A DNA stretch of 64,000 bases from Thamnidium elegans. Lineage: Eukaryota > Mucoromycota > Mucoromycetes > Mucorales > Mucoraceae. The stretch spans positions 1 to 64,000 of the forward strand of contig JAIXMG010000007.1 in NCBI GenBank assembly GCA_025201345.1, in the 5' to 3' direction. The translations under genes and the position numbers were made by a program. Of this stretch, positions 33,906 through 45,248 are shown in pieces; position 1 is the stretch's first letter; each line of letters begins with the position of its first letter. Under the pieces are notes generated by a model. It saw only the letters and a list, made by a program, of their open reading frames with translations. It did no database searches and was not told the origin of the DNA.

Positions 33906-34667
33906 TGTAATAAAAAAATATATAATATCGTGGTAAAGAAGAAAAAGAAAGAAAAAAAAAAAAGAGTGCAGTTATATATATATATATATAGAGTCATGTT
34001 ACACGGTGAAAAAAAAATGATGTGCTAAATCAAACCCAATCAATTGATGGAAGATAAGGTGGTACTTGGTTCGAAATTAATTTTTACAAATCCCTTAATT
34101 CTTTACAAAATTGTAGTACGGATGATCGATGTATTAGCATAAACCAAGCTTTTTTTATATATAGTCTTTTTTGTTTTGTTTGTTTCTTATGGTTATTGGA
34201 TAGTGGTTGATTCATGTTAAAATAAGTGTCATGTTTCGACCTTCAAAAAAAGAAAAAAGAAAAAAAGGTAGCCTACCATTTTAAATAACGTTCTTTTTTT
34301 AATTATCGATAATATAATTTAGAGACTCGAGTCTCTCTCTTCTTTTTTTTTTTACTTTATAGAATTAACTATTTTTATTGCAGACACTCTAGGAAAGTAA
34401 TAATTGTATATTCCAGAGATGTTAGCCTTATTTTATTTTTAGAGCTAAACATTAGAATTAAATGCAAAATACAACATATATTGCCAGAGGATATAAAAGC
34501 TATTAGAGTAAATTATAAACGTTCAATGCACCTGTTAATTAAAATGATCACACAAGAGTTTAAAGGTTTTATAGGTAGTGTAACGTTTAATATATGCAAT
34601 TTATTTTTTTCCAAGTAACTTTAGCCATTTTTAATTTCTTGGTTTGCTTAAATTTTCCTTTTTTGAT
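33906..34667. other. Spacer, no gene seen
   Basis: 760 bp between two minus-strand genes. It includes a TA run (33974-33990) that could be the TATA region of the surface-protein gene, and T-rich stretches at 34343-34353. No motif-bearing frame. Confidence 0.5.
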
Positions 34668-36036
34668 TTAGAAATCACCAATCTGTACTTTGATAACATT
34701 TTCGCCACCTTTTTTTAATAATTCAAAAGCAGACAATGTTTGGTCTAATGAAAACTTATGAGATACTAGACCATCAGTGGGTATTTTATTTTCACTAATC
34801 ATAGTGATGGCCTGTCGATGAACGTTACTGTACCGAAAGTTACCCAGTACATCTATCTCTCGCGTAGAAATTAAATCGATCGGCATCAGGCATTGACTGG
34901 ACCCTAATCCAATCAGCATGACAACACCTCCACGACGGACCAAATACATTGAGAGTCCCACACTGGTTTCAACTCCTGTGCATTCGAACACGGCATCAAT
35001 TGTTTCAGGCTCAATGCATCCTATTAAAGTATTTTGAACGTGGTCTTGAGCCCATTCTAGAATACTTGATTCACAGCTTTTCTTTGGTAACATGACGGTC
35101 TCAATTCGAGGAAGATAAGTTTTGGAAAAGTCAAGACGAGATTCATTTATATCAAACAAGATGCATTTACTTGCTCCTTGAGCATATACTGTCGCTGCAA
35201 CCAATAAGCCAATAGGACCCGCACCAATAATTGCTACACAAGATCCCTTTTTTACCGTACGTGTACGACCTACAGAATGAACTGCAACTGCTAATGGCTC
35301 AACCAAAGCACCTTGTTCATATGTCATACTATCTGGCATTCTATTAAAAAAAAATTGTAATTTTCGGTTAGATTTACATTTAGATTATGTAATGTATTAT
35401 TTTAACTAAACTTGTGACACAAGTAAGCTGGAAAACAAACAAATTCTCGGAGCAGCCCTTGGTTAGGACCTCGTAAAAGAGAGGAAGAAAATTCCATGGT
35501 AAGACATAGGTTATAGCGTCCTTCGTTGCAACGGTTGCAGTTTAGACATGCTTTTCCTGGTTCAATAACTACGCGGTCGCCAATGGCAAGCGTGTCTACA
35601 TTACTGCCTACTTTGGTGATAATACCGGCAGACTCATGACCCAAAATCATTGGTTTTGCACTATCTAGTACATGCGTACCTATTCTTCCTTGATGGTAGT
35701 AGTGTAGATCAGATCCACATATACCTATTTAAATATTAAAAGGTAAAGTTAATTTTTCTTTCTTTCAAAAGCTGTTAATTTCTATACTCGACCTGTAGCG
35801 CGAACATTAATTTGTACCTCTACATAAGGTGTGATAGAATGATGTTTAGTGTTTATGTTACTCTATATGAAATAAGATACACGTACCGTTTTCTTTAGGT
35901 TCGTCTATAGGTGTTTGCTCCTAATATATGTGTTAAGATAAAAAATAATAACAGTAGAAGTTGTTTGATTCACCATGCAAAGTATTCCAGGACCGTAAAG
36001 CACAGCGGATAGATTACTTGGGGTATCGATAGTCAT
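34668..36036 (-). CDS. Zinc-dependent polyol (sorbitol/xylitol-type) dehydrogenase
   Basis: Five exons (36036-35974, 35920-35887, 35819-35793, 35724-35412 and 35340-34668) give 369 aa, typical for medium-chain dehydrogenases. The catalytic zinc site is GICGSDLHYYHQG with GHESAG. The structural zinc site has four Cys in CLNCNRCNEGRYNLC. The Rossmann fold has GAGPIGLL with an acidic residue after the second strand (LFDINESRLDF), indicating NAD rather than NADP. The sequence is closest in style to sorbitol, xylitol and L-arabinitol dehydrogenases; substrate cannot be decided. Exons 2 and 3 are only 34 and 27 nt. The donor of intron 4 is GTTTAG, which is unusual but restores the conserved MPDSMTYEQGALVEPLAV join. 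It lies 374 bp downstream of the KduD-like gene on the same strand. Confidence 0.88.
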
Positions 36037-36410
36037 ATATAATATTTAAGAAAAAAAAAAAAAGATGTTTTTATAATTTTTCTTTTGAAGCCATAAATAT
36101 ATATATATCAAGGCTAAATCATAACCGTACAAAAATAGTACGGATATAAGTAGCAGGTGGTCTATATCAACTTTCCCAGGATCAGAGTTTACGGAAAGTT
36201 TTTTTCAAAAAAATGCCCGGATAGGAAAACCTTGTATATTCTTACCGGCTGGAAAAATGATAGATTCTCAAAGCATACAATTTATCTTGAATATTTATGT
36301 TTCAATAAAAAGAAATTAGGTTTCGTAATAATAGATATTTTTATTCGCATAACAGTATTTATTATATGTATATATTCTGGTGTGTGTAGCTAATTTGAAA
36401 GCAAGTAAAT
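36037..36410. other. Spacer between the two dehydrogenase genes
   Basis: About 375 bp, both genes on the minus strand. A TA run at 36098-36108 and an A run at 36049-36063 lie just upstream of the polyol dehydrogenase start. A 78-codon plus-strand frame here is not credible. Confidence 0.5.
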
Positions 36411-37398
36411 TTAACGACCTATTTTATAAAAAAAAAAAATTAGTTTATCGGTTGCGATAACGGTATACTATTTACTTACCCATCCATCCACCATCTACTA
36501 CCAAGATCTCACCGTCAACATAGTTACTAGCGTCACTTGCTAAGAATACAATGGGGCCTTTAAAATCGTCTGGGGTACCCCATCTTCCGGCAGGTATACG
36601 ATTTCTAATATCTTCACTTACAGCTTCATTTTCAGTTAATGCAATGTTCATATCAGTAGCGATATAACCTTATTAATAATAAAAGATTAGATTTTTTTTT
36701 TGGCTATATGAAAAGGGAATGTACCTGGGGCGATAGCATTTACGTTAACATTAAACTTTGACCATTCATTCGAAAGAGCCTTTGTCAATAAAGCCAAACC
36801 ACCTTTAGCAGCGGCATAAGCAGGAACATTAATTCCTCCTTGGAAACTTAAAAGACTAGCAATATTAATAATCTTTCCTGACTTTTGAGAGACCATAAAT
36901 CTTCCAGCTGTTTGGGATAAAGTCCAGACTGATTTCAAGTTACATTGGATAACTGTGTCCCAATCATCTTCTAAAAAGTCAACAGCGCTAAATGCATACG
37001 TTAGTAACGATTTTTTTTTATGTAACTCCCCCCTTTACTCACGGATTTCTTCTTTGAATTCCTGCATTGTTTACAAGAATATCAATTCTAGAAAACTTGG
37101 CAATTACTCCATCGATTGCTGCTTGGATGGTCGTTTGTATACCAATATCGAGGTAAACAATCTCACAATGACGACCCATTTCGGTAATCAGATTATATAA
37201 CTTCTTATCATCGATATTTCTTTGCAATAAACAAACATCTATATGAATATATAAGTATACGACGCGTCCAAACAAAAACAAAAAAAATTTACCAGCGCCA
37301 GCTTCAGCAAGTGCTATTGCCATACTTCTGCCAATACCACGAGTACATCCAGAGATAGCAGCTACTTTTCCAGAAAGTGAAAAAAGATTATTACTCAT
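36411..37398 (-). CDS. KduD-like short-chain dehydrogenase, 253 aa
   Basis: Five exons (37398-37293, 37238-37043, 36987-36725, 36668-36480 and 36418-36411) give 253 aa, the same length as bacterial KduD. The last exon codes only the final Arg and the stop. Motifs: cofactor loop [21 protein letters not shown], catalytic Ser in [19 protein letters not shown], and the YAAAK catalytic pair. NVNAIAPG and the C-terminal [20 protein letters not shown] and VDGGWMGR strongly resemble KduD (2-dehydro-3-deoxy-D-gluconate 5-dehydrogenase, often called 2-deoxy-D-gluconate 3-dehydrogenase). That enzyme works in uronate and pectin breakdown. Substrate here is inferred. Promoter and first exon are duplicated, decayed and inverted, at 1-640. 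Confidence 0.9.
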
Positions 37399-37982
37399 TT
37401 GTAAATATTTGTTTGCGTGTTTTGATTAAAGAAAGCTAAACTAATTTTTTTTTTTTTTTTTTTTGGTGAGAAGCTTAAATAGACGTTTACATTTAGAGAA
37501 TTTTTCCCTATTTCTGTGAGAATTATTCTTTTTGTAACACCTTACCGGTCCGCGGAATACCTTGGTTTATCCTTTAATCTTAAATACGTTAGCGATTCCA
37601 AATGAGACATAGGTGTCATGTGGGTGAAAAAACTTTTTTACGGTTTTAATAACTACATATCTGTGTATTACTTATTTTCTCCGCGCCTTAAAGAGCTTGT
37701 TTTTTTTTTCGTATATCATCAGGCAAACTATCCGAATGTTTATCAATATTTTATTTTCGTATTTATATACTTTAAGATAGTTAACCTAGTGAAGGTAAGT
37801 AATATACACGATACATTCTTATTTTTTTTTACAAGGTCTTTTCCGTTGCCAAGTGAAACCTTTTCGATAGATCAATTTTTTTTTTTGTATGCATGATGGA
37901 TTAAGGTTATATCTTTTCAACGTATAGAGTTTTTAGCGTGTAGTAATAAATAAATATATTTTAAATATTACTACCTTTCGTA
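37261..37982. repeat. Intact arm of the inverted duplication (partner of 1-640)
   Basis: Spans intron 1, exon 1, 5' UTR and upstream region of the KduD-like gene. Read in reverse complement it lines up with window bases 1-640, with scattered substitutions and one 80-bp gap in the partner. Similarity starts in intron 1 and continues to 37982, which pairs with window base 1. Confidence 0.9.
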
Positions 37983-40008
37983 ATCGACTTATTCATATGT
38001 AATCTTTTCATTATGTTTATTTTGGTTATGAGCGGCTTTAGCACTTATATATTTAAGCCATTATAATTAGTTTGTCCTGTACTACACGTCTGAAATATAT
38101 CACAATATCTCTATTCGAGTTGCGAATAATTTTATAAGCGTAGATTTAGGAAGTGTGCTGTTATAAATCAAAGAGATGGTAAAAATAAAAGTTAACCACA
38201 ATTTAATTGAGATATGTTTATTTAACTTATGAAGAAATTGCATGAAAGCGTCTAGTCTTCAAAAATGTATTATCAATAAATGCTATTCATAGACAAAGGG
38301 ATACTAATCAAACTGATAGAAAGAAAATAATGGAATAAATATTACAAAGTAATTAATTATGTGCCATTTTAATCCATAACTCTGTACTGTTTTAAATGAT
38401 TCTAATGCATTAAAAATCATATTATTACCTTGACGCTTTAGCTAAGCGGACGTTAAGCTGGCATATTATTAAAAGTGTATTTACTCTCTCAGTTTTAGAT
38501 GTAGTACTTTCATTTATAAATGAATAAAAATGAACTATTAAAGATATTTAATCTTTGCTATATTTAATAATAGTAGTAGCAAACTGAATTCGATGTAATC
38601 ACGAAAATAAAACAAATAGGTTAGCGCACGTGATAAAAAAAAAGTAAGGTTTTTTTTGCCCAAAAAAAGTAATTTTTAAACAGTGATCACTCTTTCAATT
38701 TTTGCAGTAGAAATATAAATTAAAATAGATTAGAAGCGTATAAACAAGTATTTTATTGTCAACAATTTGTCCATAACAAAAGTCAAAGTGGATCCGGAGA
38801 AATCGCAAAACATCCGTGATTTTTGGCCAAAAAACAAAAGGGGTTGACCCACAAAAATGAAAAACGAAAAAAAAACAAAAAAGTACGTATTTAATTTTTT
38901 TTTATCAAAGATATATTTAAAACAACTATTTTGTATTATACAACTTGGGTCCAAAAAGCTTTTTCTGTTTTTTAATAATTTAAGAACCGTTATTTGTTAT
39001 AGCTGGTAAAATTAGCATGATTTCTTATGTGAGCGATTTTTTAAGCTGCAATACCGCAATAATTATCACGCCACAATTGCTCTCTTCTTTCAATTATTTC
39101 GCTCTTGTCCCTTTGGAGTGTTTTATGTTACTACGTTTTTATAACTGACTTGGATAATATGGCACATTGCATTGCTACATGCTCAATGTCAAAAGAAAAA
39201 ACAAAATACATAAATAAAATAAAAATACATGTCGCAAGTGGTGGATAATATTAAGAAAAGAAAAGAAAAGTAAAAGTAAAAGTAAAAGAAAGAAAGATAT
39301 AAAAGAAAGATGTAAAAGGAATTGTATTTGCATTTGTTTGAGTTTTAAAATAGGGGTCGCTGTGGTACAAAGAAAATGCAACTGTCAATTACCGAGTATA
39401 ATAACAAAAAGATAATTAAAAGAATATAAACTATAAGGCCGTACCCGAGAGAAGTACACTTTATAATTTTTTATTAAATAAAAGATAATATAATGAGAAG
39501 ATCCAGCACCTCATTTACATGTACGCATTGCATAATTATAACTGTCAAGCATTATGCCAAATGTTAAACCAAATAAGCCAAACATATTATACTTTACTGT
39601 AAAAATAACAGTAAGTTTTTATTAAGAATGTTGCGGATAGATTATTAAAAGAAAGAAAAAAAAAACATTAAGGTAATGTTTACATTTAATGAGAATTAGG
39701 GCAGACATTATCGTCCCCTTTTTAAGAAGTCTTCTTTTTTTTTTTATAATGCATTCTCTTTTTTTTAAGACATTCTTTTTTGAAACGCTTTCTATTCTCT
39801 TTTTAGGATACTCATTTTTAAGACACTCATTTTTAAGACACTCATTTTTATTTATAGCTTTTTTTTTTCGTTTTTATTTTTTTTTTTGGCCCTTTGGGTT
39901 GGGTTGCTAAATAAGAAAAAGTTAGAAATCAACTCTTTTTTATTTGCAGCAGAATGTTTTTATGGTACTTTCCTTCTCTCCTCGTATCACTCCAACTTTC
40001 TACCAGCC
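37983..40008. other. Gene-free AT-rich region
   Basis: No convincing gene. Frames at 38730-38954, 39175-39381 and 39689-39910 are dominated by Phe, Leu and Lys from homopolymers. A stretch with higher GC and a ttggccaa core (38795-38860) could be a relic of a mobile-element end. A 15-bp direct repeat occurs at 39806-39850. Confidence 0.55.
39806..39850. repeat. Three tandem copies of a 15-bp unit
   Basis: The unit ga[tc]actcatttttaa is repeated three times with exact 15-bp spacing of the ctcattttta core (39811, 39826 and 39841). Confidence 0.9.
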
Positions 40009-40251
40009 AGTGCTTATGGTACCATTTGCGCCATGCAATTTTTTTTTTGGGGGTTTACAGATTTGACCCATCTGCAGGGCTTTTTTCCAAAAGAGACAAC
40101 TTGTGAATTTACATCCCCACCCCGCGGTAAGAGAAAGCGGAATGGGGATGTAAACCACAACCTGCCTCTCCGGAAAAAAACCACCACGGATGAGTCAAAC
40201 TGCAAACACACAAAAAAAAGATTACAAGGCGCAAATGGTACCATAAGCACT
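40009..40251. mobile_element. Foldback/MITE-like palindrome with perfect 24-bp terminal repeats
   Basis: The first 24 bp (40009-40032, starting agtgcttatggt) are the exact reverse complement of the last 24 bp (40228-40251). Pairing continues inward with about three-quarters identity. It is exact again near the centre, where tttacatcccca (40098-40109) pairs with tggggatgtaaa (40143-40154) around a short purine-rich loop. The element is about 243 bp, much richer in GC than the flanks, and has no credible coding content. No clear target-site duplication is visible, so the exact ends or the superfamily cannot be assigned. Confidence 0.8.
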
Positions 40252-40910
40252 ATTAATACAGAAAAAAGACTTGACCAGAGTCCCAAAAACTGTAATAATA
40301 GTTAGTAAATATCTGGCCAGTTACCTTTTGTAGTTGTGAAGAAAAAAAAAAAGAGAAAAAAAAAAAAAAAGAGAAAAAAAACAAAAAAGGAAAAAAAAAA
40401 CCGGGTCAATTTATACCCGTGATTTGTTGCCATAGTTTGTGTGACGTGTGACATTTTTGTGTGACCTTTTTTTGTGGTGTTGCCTAGTTACAGTGAAGCT
40501 GGTTGATTTAGAAATTTAAATGGTGATTGGTATATACCAGCTATATATCTAACCTTTTGATTCCTATTCAAGGTCTACTTTGACAAACTTAATTATTTAT
40601 CTGTATAGTAATTAAAGTACTCATTTATTTGTGGTACAGCAGGAAAATCACTATTTTCCCTTTTACATAAACGTCAGGCACAGATTATTTATGCATAAAT
40701 AATCACAATTAATTCAACTATCATTGAATTCAAATCTCACTTTCATATAAAATAACTATCCTTTTTCAAACTATTAAAAATCATCTTATTTTAGACTTTT
40801 AAGGAATTTTATAACAATATACCACTAATTATCGCATATCTTCTATACCTGGTTTTGTCCCTCTTTCTTTCTAATAAAATATAACATAATAATGAATACT
40901 TTTTTTTTAT
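40252..40910. other. Region between foldback element and transposase fossil
   Basis: Starts with a purine-only stretch of A and G runs (40340-40400). A small hairpin cgggt/acccg (40402-40419) and three copies of gtgtgac (40439, 40446 and 40459) follow. It may include the decayed left end of the neighbouring transposon. No gene seen. Confidence 0.45.
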
Positions 40911-41522
40911 GAAGATGGACAGGAAAACATTTTTAATGAAGAAGAAAAAGTTTACGATCCGATGGAGGATGTTTTAACATATATCGATGATCCTAACCTA
41001 GTTCTTGAAACAATAACTAGTCGACAAACTTACTTGAGCGTTAAGCGCCCCCCCCCAAAAAAAATTCTGAAGGGCTCTCACTTAAAAAGCAGTAAAAAGC
41101 TGGTAAATTAAAACCATCAGTGAAGTTATACAACAATTACAACGACTTCACCAGAGAAACGTTTATAGACCGTATGCTCGAAAATCCTCAAGGTTGCAAG
41201 AGACTTAAATATTAATTACTGCACTGCGTTAAGATGGTGAAAGTATTACTGAAGGGACAGAAGAGGTTGTGTATAAAAAGTCTGAACAAAACAGTGGTCC
41301 GAAAAGCTCATTTACAACCGAGCATAACGAGCTACTTGGCTGTGGGAACTTAATAAAACGGCTGTAGATAATGACCTCATGTTATATTCAGACGACATAA
41401 TAAATAATTTGACTGAGCGATTTGAAGACTTCACTATATCAAAGTCGCAACTTAATAACCATTTACGAAACACAATACTCATCACAGTGAAAAAAAAAAC
41501 GACGTTTGAACCTAAGGCCTGG
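40911..41522 (+). pseudogene. 5' fossil of a Tc1/mariner-type transposase
   Basis: Reading across several frames on the plus strand recovers a transposase N-terminal half. An acidic leader comes first (YDPMEDVLTYIDDPN). A first DNA-binding helix follows (YNNYNDFTRETFIDRMLENP), then VVYKKSEQNSGPKSSFTTEH, then the second helix-turn-helix DIINNLTERFEDFTISKSQ and LNNHLRNTILITVK, ending TFEPKAW. The layout matches Tc1-like elements that I associate with Mucorales genomes. Frameshifts near 41110 and 41200, a TAA at about 41210 and a run of nine C (41049-41057) interrupt it. The DDE catalytic half is absent here, so the copy is dead. Confidence 0.8.
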
Positions 41523-41525
41523 TTC

Positions 41526-41775
41526 TGATTTAATGAGCAAGATGTTATTCAATGATCCCACGGTTATGAACTTGGTTGTGCAATCATTATTAGGTAGTAT
41601 ACTTGTCTATTATAAATGCACTAGCTTTTAATACGTATAATATATTATAGGTACAGACATTCTAGCAAACAGTTATGCAGTAACCTCAAATGAGTGAGCG
41701 GATGATACAAGGTCTGACATCGTTTACGCAGCTGAAGGCAAACTGTGGAGAAATACTTTGATTTAACACAGAAAA
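41526..41775 (+). pseudogene. Broken fragment of an unidentified protein family
   Basis: Directly after the transposase fossil, a frame reads SDLMSKMLFNDPTVMNLVVQ. It continues across a credible intron (GTAGTATAC at about 41595 to TTATAG at about 41650) into TDILANSYAVTSNE. After one TGA it goes on with ADDTRSDIVYAAEGKLW. The TGA sits where a Trp codon would keep the frame. The style resembles a multicopy hypothetical family of Mucorales that I recall only vaguely; no function is assigned. Confidence 0.45.
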
Positions 41776-42510
41776 ATTAGTAACAACAGGTAAATAAGAT
41801 TAAAAATCTAAAATAAGATGGTTTTATTAACTTGAAAAAGAATAGTTATTTTATATGAAAGTGGGATTTGGGTTTTGAAGAGGTGTGTAAATGAGAAGAA
41901 AGAGAAAAAAATAATAACGTAAAATAAAATAAAATATAAAATATGAAATTAAAAGGAGACTCCATTCGAAGAGTATAAATATTAGAGTCACAGCTAAATT
42001 TCTTGTCTTTTTGATTGTTCAGCATTGGTGGGTAGTGAGATAATTGATTAAATTACTTTATTATATTTTTGTGTATCTTTTTTTTTTGTCTTTAACAATG
42101 AACATGTAGTCATATTGTACGAATCAGTTATAAAAATGTAATAATAATAATAATACTCCTAAGAGGCAAGATAAAAAAAAAAGCAAATAACAGGAAGAAA
42201 AAGTTCACTGAGATATTTTAGGCTGTTCTCAAGTCGTCCTCAGAGAGAGAGAGAGAGCATTCTGAGACAAACTGCTTATAAAAAGCGGAAAAAACGTGCT
42301 GTTGCCCGTAACATTATTTCCTTGCTGTTTAATTACAAGCTTAGTCGGTAATAAGACACGGTATGTTGCTAACCCTTCACATTTCTGCTTTTTAGTTTCA
42401 TTTCTGTAACAGTAACGACGAGGTATCAAAAAAGTGATTCCTCGTTGATACCAACATTGAACTTTCTTCTTATATATGCTACATAACCTAGTTATTTGAA
42501 TATTACAGTT
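41776..42510. other. Intergenic, no gene seen
   Basis: AT-rich. Short microsatellites: aataataataataat (42140-42154), and agagagagagagag (42243-42257). The 66-codon minus frame at 42229-42429 has no motif. Confidence 0.5.
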
Positions 42511-42753
42511 TTAAAGTAGATTTACGTGATCTTGTAGAATCCAACAGTCCTTCATGATATGGCCAACTTTATCACATGCATTACAAGTAATCTTGCGATC
42601 CCTACTAGAGCCTTGGCAGCCTTTTTTAAACTGTGCATTCACATCAACGTCCATAGGAGGCCAATCCACATTCGGTATCACCAGTACCTTTCTTTTATTT
42701 TTCTTTTTAATCAGTAAACACTCCTGAAACAGATTTTTTTTATAAGCTGCCAT
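42511..42753 (-). pseudogene. CCHC zinc-knuckle fragment, possibly retroelement-derived
   Basis: An 80-codon frame carries a CCHC zinc knuckle (CNACDKVGHIMKDC, the C-x2-C-x4-H-x4-C pattern). It is preceded by a basic RDRK and a Pro/Val-rich linker (VIPNVDWPPMDVDVNAQF). Retroelement Gag or ORF1 proteins have such an arrangement, and the surroundings hold other mobile-element debris. No capsid, protease or reverse transcriptase sequence is seen next to it. It could alternatively be a small host protein. Confidence 0.4.
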
Positions 42754-44499
42754 AGTAAAATTTTAGACCTAATCCAAAAAAAGACCAATTAAATTGCAAT
42801 TATTACGTCAATAGCTTTATACTTAAAAGGTCTTTATAAAGAAAAAGAAACGCGTTATATCTTTACACACAAAAGATCGAAAAGATCGAATTCGTACGAT
42901 CTGTTCTAATAAAGCACTTGCATTGAAGTATCAAAAAAAAAAAAAAAAAAAAAAAAAAAACGAAAAAAAAAAAAAAACGAAAATTTGAACTACAATTTGA
43001 GTTGTCATTGTTTTTGGTCGCCTATATAAGAGGTGAAAATGATTTCAAGTATTGAGGAAGGATAGACAACGACATGTAGGATATCTAGACCCTAGCAACT
43101 GCACTAGTTGTCCGTGGACTTAATGTGCGCGAATCTAGGCCTGACATCAGTACTAGATGTACTTCCTCTCTTTTTGATATTTTTTTTTTTGCATGACCAT
43201 TTCTGTGTGTTGTTTACGTCAAAGGATATTGTTATCTATTATTACGCACTGAATTTTCCATACTCCTCAAATATATAACTCTTCTACTATATATTTTATT
43301 TAAATTATCTTTCTTGATGCTGTCACCTACATTTTACCAAATTTATTCTTTACTGTTACGCTATTCCATATCTATTATCTACCACTTTTCGTCACTTTAG
43401 ACCCCTTTTTCATACGTTACTATTACATTTACCTTAAATAAACTTACCTCACTTTGACCTTTAAAACTTTTATCATATAACCCTTTAGGATATTATCATT
43501 TTATACTTAAGATCCCTTGAATATATTTATTATTCATTGTATTTTCCTTTTTATTTTACTTTTCTTTATTATAAGCCTTTCAGTTTATAATGCCTTTTAC
43601 AGTTGGACGACTTAAAACCTGGTGCTCACTATACTTTTATTGAACTTTCATAACAGCCTTACTGTTTACTTAATTTCTATCAATTGAGCCACCGAGCTCT
43701 TTATTGTTTTTGAACTCAAAAATAGTCAAAAGGACACAAAAACAGTGGTTCTTTTTTTTAAAAAAAAAACAAGCCATGGGACTTAAAATCGGGCGGGATA
43801 TGGTGTTTATACAGTGATGATGTTGTATGCCGGAATTGGCGGCTCAGAAAGGAACGGTAACGACTTTGTATTGTTCAGATATACTAATGGGGAAGAAAAT
43901 TATTATTATATTGATAAATAAAAGAACAACAACGCCAAAGTAGAGTACAGTAATAACCCTACCGCTCCCTGTCTTACTGTACTGTATTTTGCGATGCAAC
44001 CATATCTTTTGATTTCCGTAAGAACTGAATAGCCTGAGAAATACTAGGGAGCTTATTTTATTTTTATCAGTTGCCAATATCACAGTGATAAAAAATAATA
44101 GCTTATGCAAAATTGTGAAGTAAACACAGTCATAAAAACCAATCAAATGTATTATCAGATACACTCTATTTTCAGTATATATTTTAACCCTAGATACAGG
44201 TTCAAAAAAGTATGATATATTTCTTTGGCGCATCAACGGTGGAATATCGAGACGTCGGTGTATAAGGACATATTGACAAAATAGAGCAGAATCTATAGTT
44301 CGAACAAGATATGAAGGTACGCTTGAAAAAATACGTATAGTAAAAAAAAAGAGTAACAAGTAAAGAAAGAAACTTTTTTAAAGAGGTAAACATACTCGCA
44401 TGAAAAAAACTCAGAAAAGAGGATACAATTCTAGTAAAAAAAAGTGTTTTCTTTATTTATCCATTATGTACATATAGTTTTTCTTTCTTTCTTTCTTCG
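42754..44499. other. Intergenic with pyrimidine-rich stretch and weak open frame
   Basis: 42931-42960 is an A run. 43010-43160 is locally more balanced in base composition (a tatataag at about 43022 followed by non-repetitive sequence) and could be a relic of a mobile-element end. 43170-43660 is strongly T/C-biased. A 171-codon minus frame (43844-44359) is hydrophobic with no family resemblance; its length is unusual here but I do not accept it as a gene. Confidence 0.45.
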
Positions 44500-45248
44500 T
44501 TAGAAATCATAATCATCATCTTCCATTGCGTCTCTTCCACGTTTAATAGCTTCCGTAGGTGCAGTAGTAGTTACAGCATCACTCTCTGGTTCTACAAGAG
44601 TTTCCTGTGTATCCATCATACTAGACGACTTTTCCAAAGGTCTTGGTGGAGGGGGTGCCTATAAATAAATAACACATAAATACACACACACATATATATA
44701 TATATATATATTCACTTGAACACTATACATACATCAGGTACAATTGAAAAGTTGATACCAGTTAAACAATGTTTATCCGAAGGCAATCTAATACCGTACT
44801 TTTCGGGGATAAGTGGTAAAGGAATCTTATTTTTTTCTTGAGCAAGTTCCAATAAAAACTATATAAAACAACAATCAACATATAATACACCTTGTTTGAT
44901 AAACTTTTTAGTCTTTATACCTCTTTTGGTGGTGGTGTAGTGAACGAATGATTAACGCGTCCTTGAATAGCTAATTGGATATCATCTAAATCTAAATCAT
45001 TCTTGTTGGCATGTTCTGCGTAAATAAGTGAATCTTGAAATACGTCCGATGTATATCCTATATACAAATTATTAAAACGATCAAAAAATAGAAAAGATGC
45101 AATAAATGAGATAATTACTATGAGCAAATTCGAGTAACTGATGAACTACTTTAGGATCGTAATCTTCAACACCTAAAGATTGAAGAATAAGTGATACTAT
45201 TCTGGCATCACGAGGTTGAGGTGGTGCCTTTTGTGAATCGGCAGCCAT
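44500..45248 (-). CDS. TAF9: TFIID subunit TAF9
   Basis: Histone-fold subunit of the general transcription factor TFIID (and of SAGA in fungi), pairing with TAF6. Four exons (45248-45119, 45057-44921, 44858-44733 and 44658-44500) give 183 aa. The histone fold spans about 12-85: [58 protein letters not shown]. Then comes the conserved extension [20 protein letters not shown] and LTGINFSIV. The C-terminus is acidic, ending EDDDYDF. All splice joins restore family motifs. No unusual features. Confidence 0.95.

Noticed and set aside
39689..40305. Open frames across the 15-bp repeat and the foldback element
   Set aside because: The frames are produced by T runs and by the palindrome itself; both strands are open in the same way, as expected for a non-coding repeat.
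43844..44359. 171-codon hydrophobic minus-strand frame
   Set aside because: Long for this region, but no start context, no family motif, and composition (Ile, Phe, Leu, Tyr) expected from AT-rich DNA. RNA-seq could reverse this.
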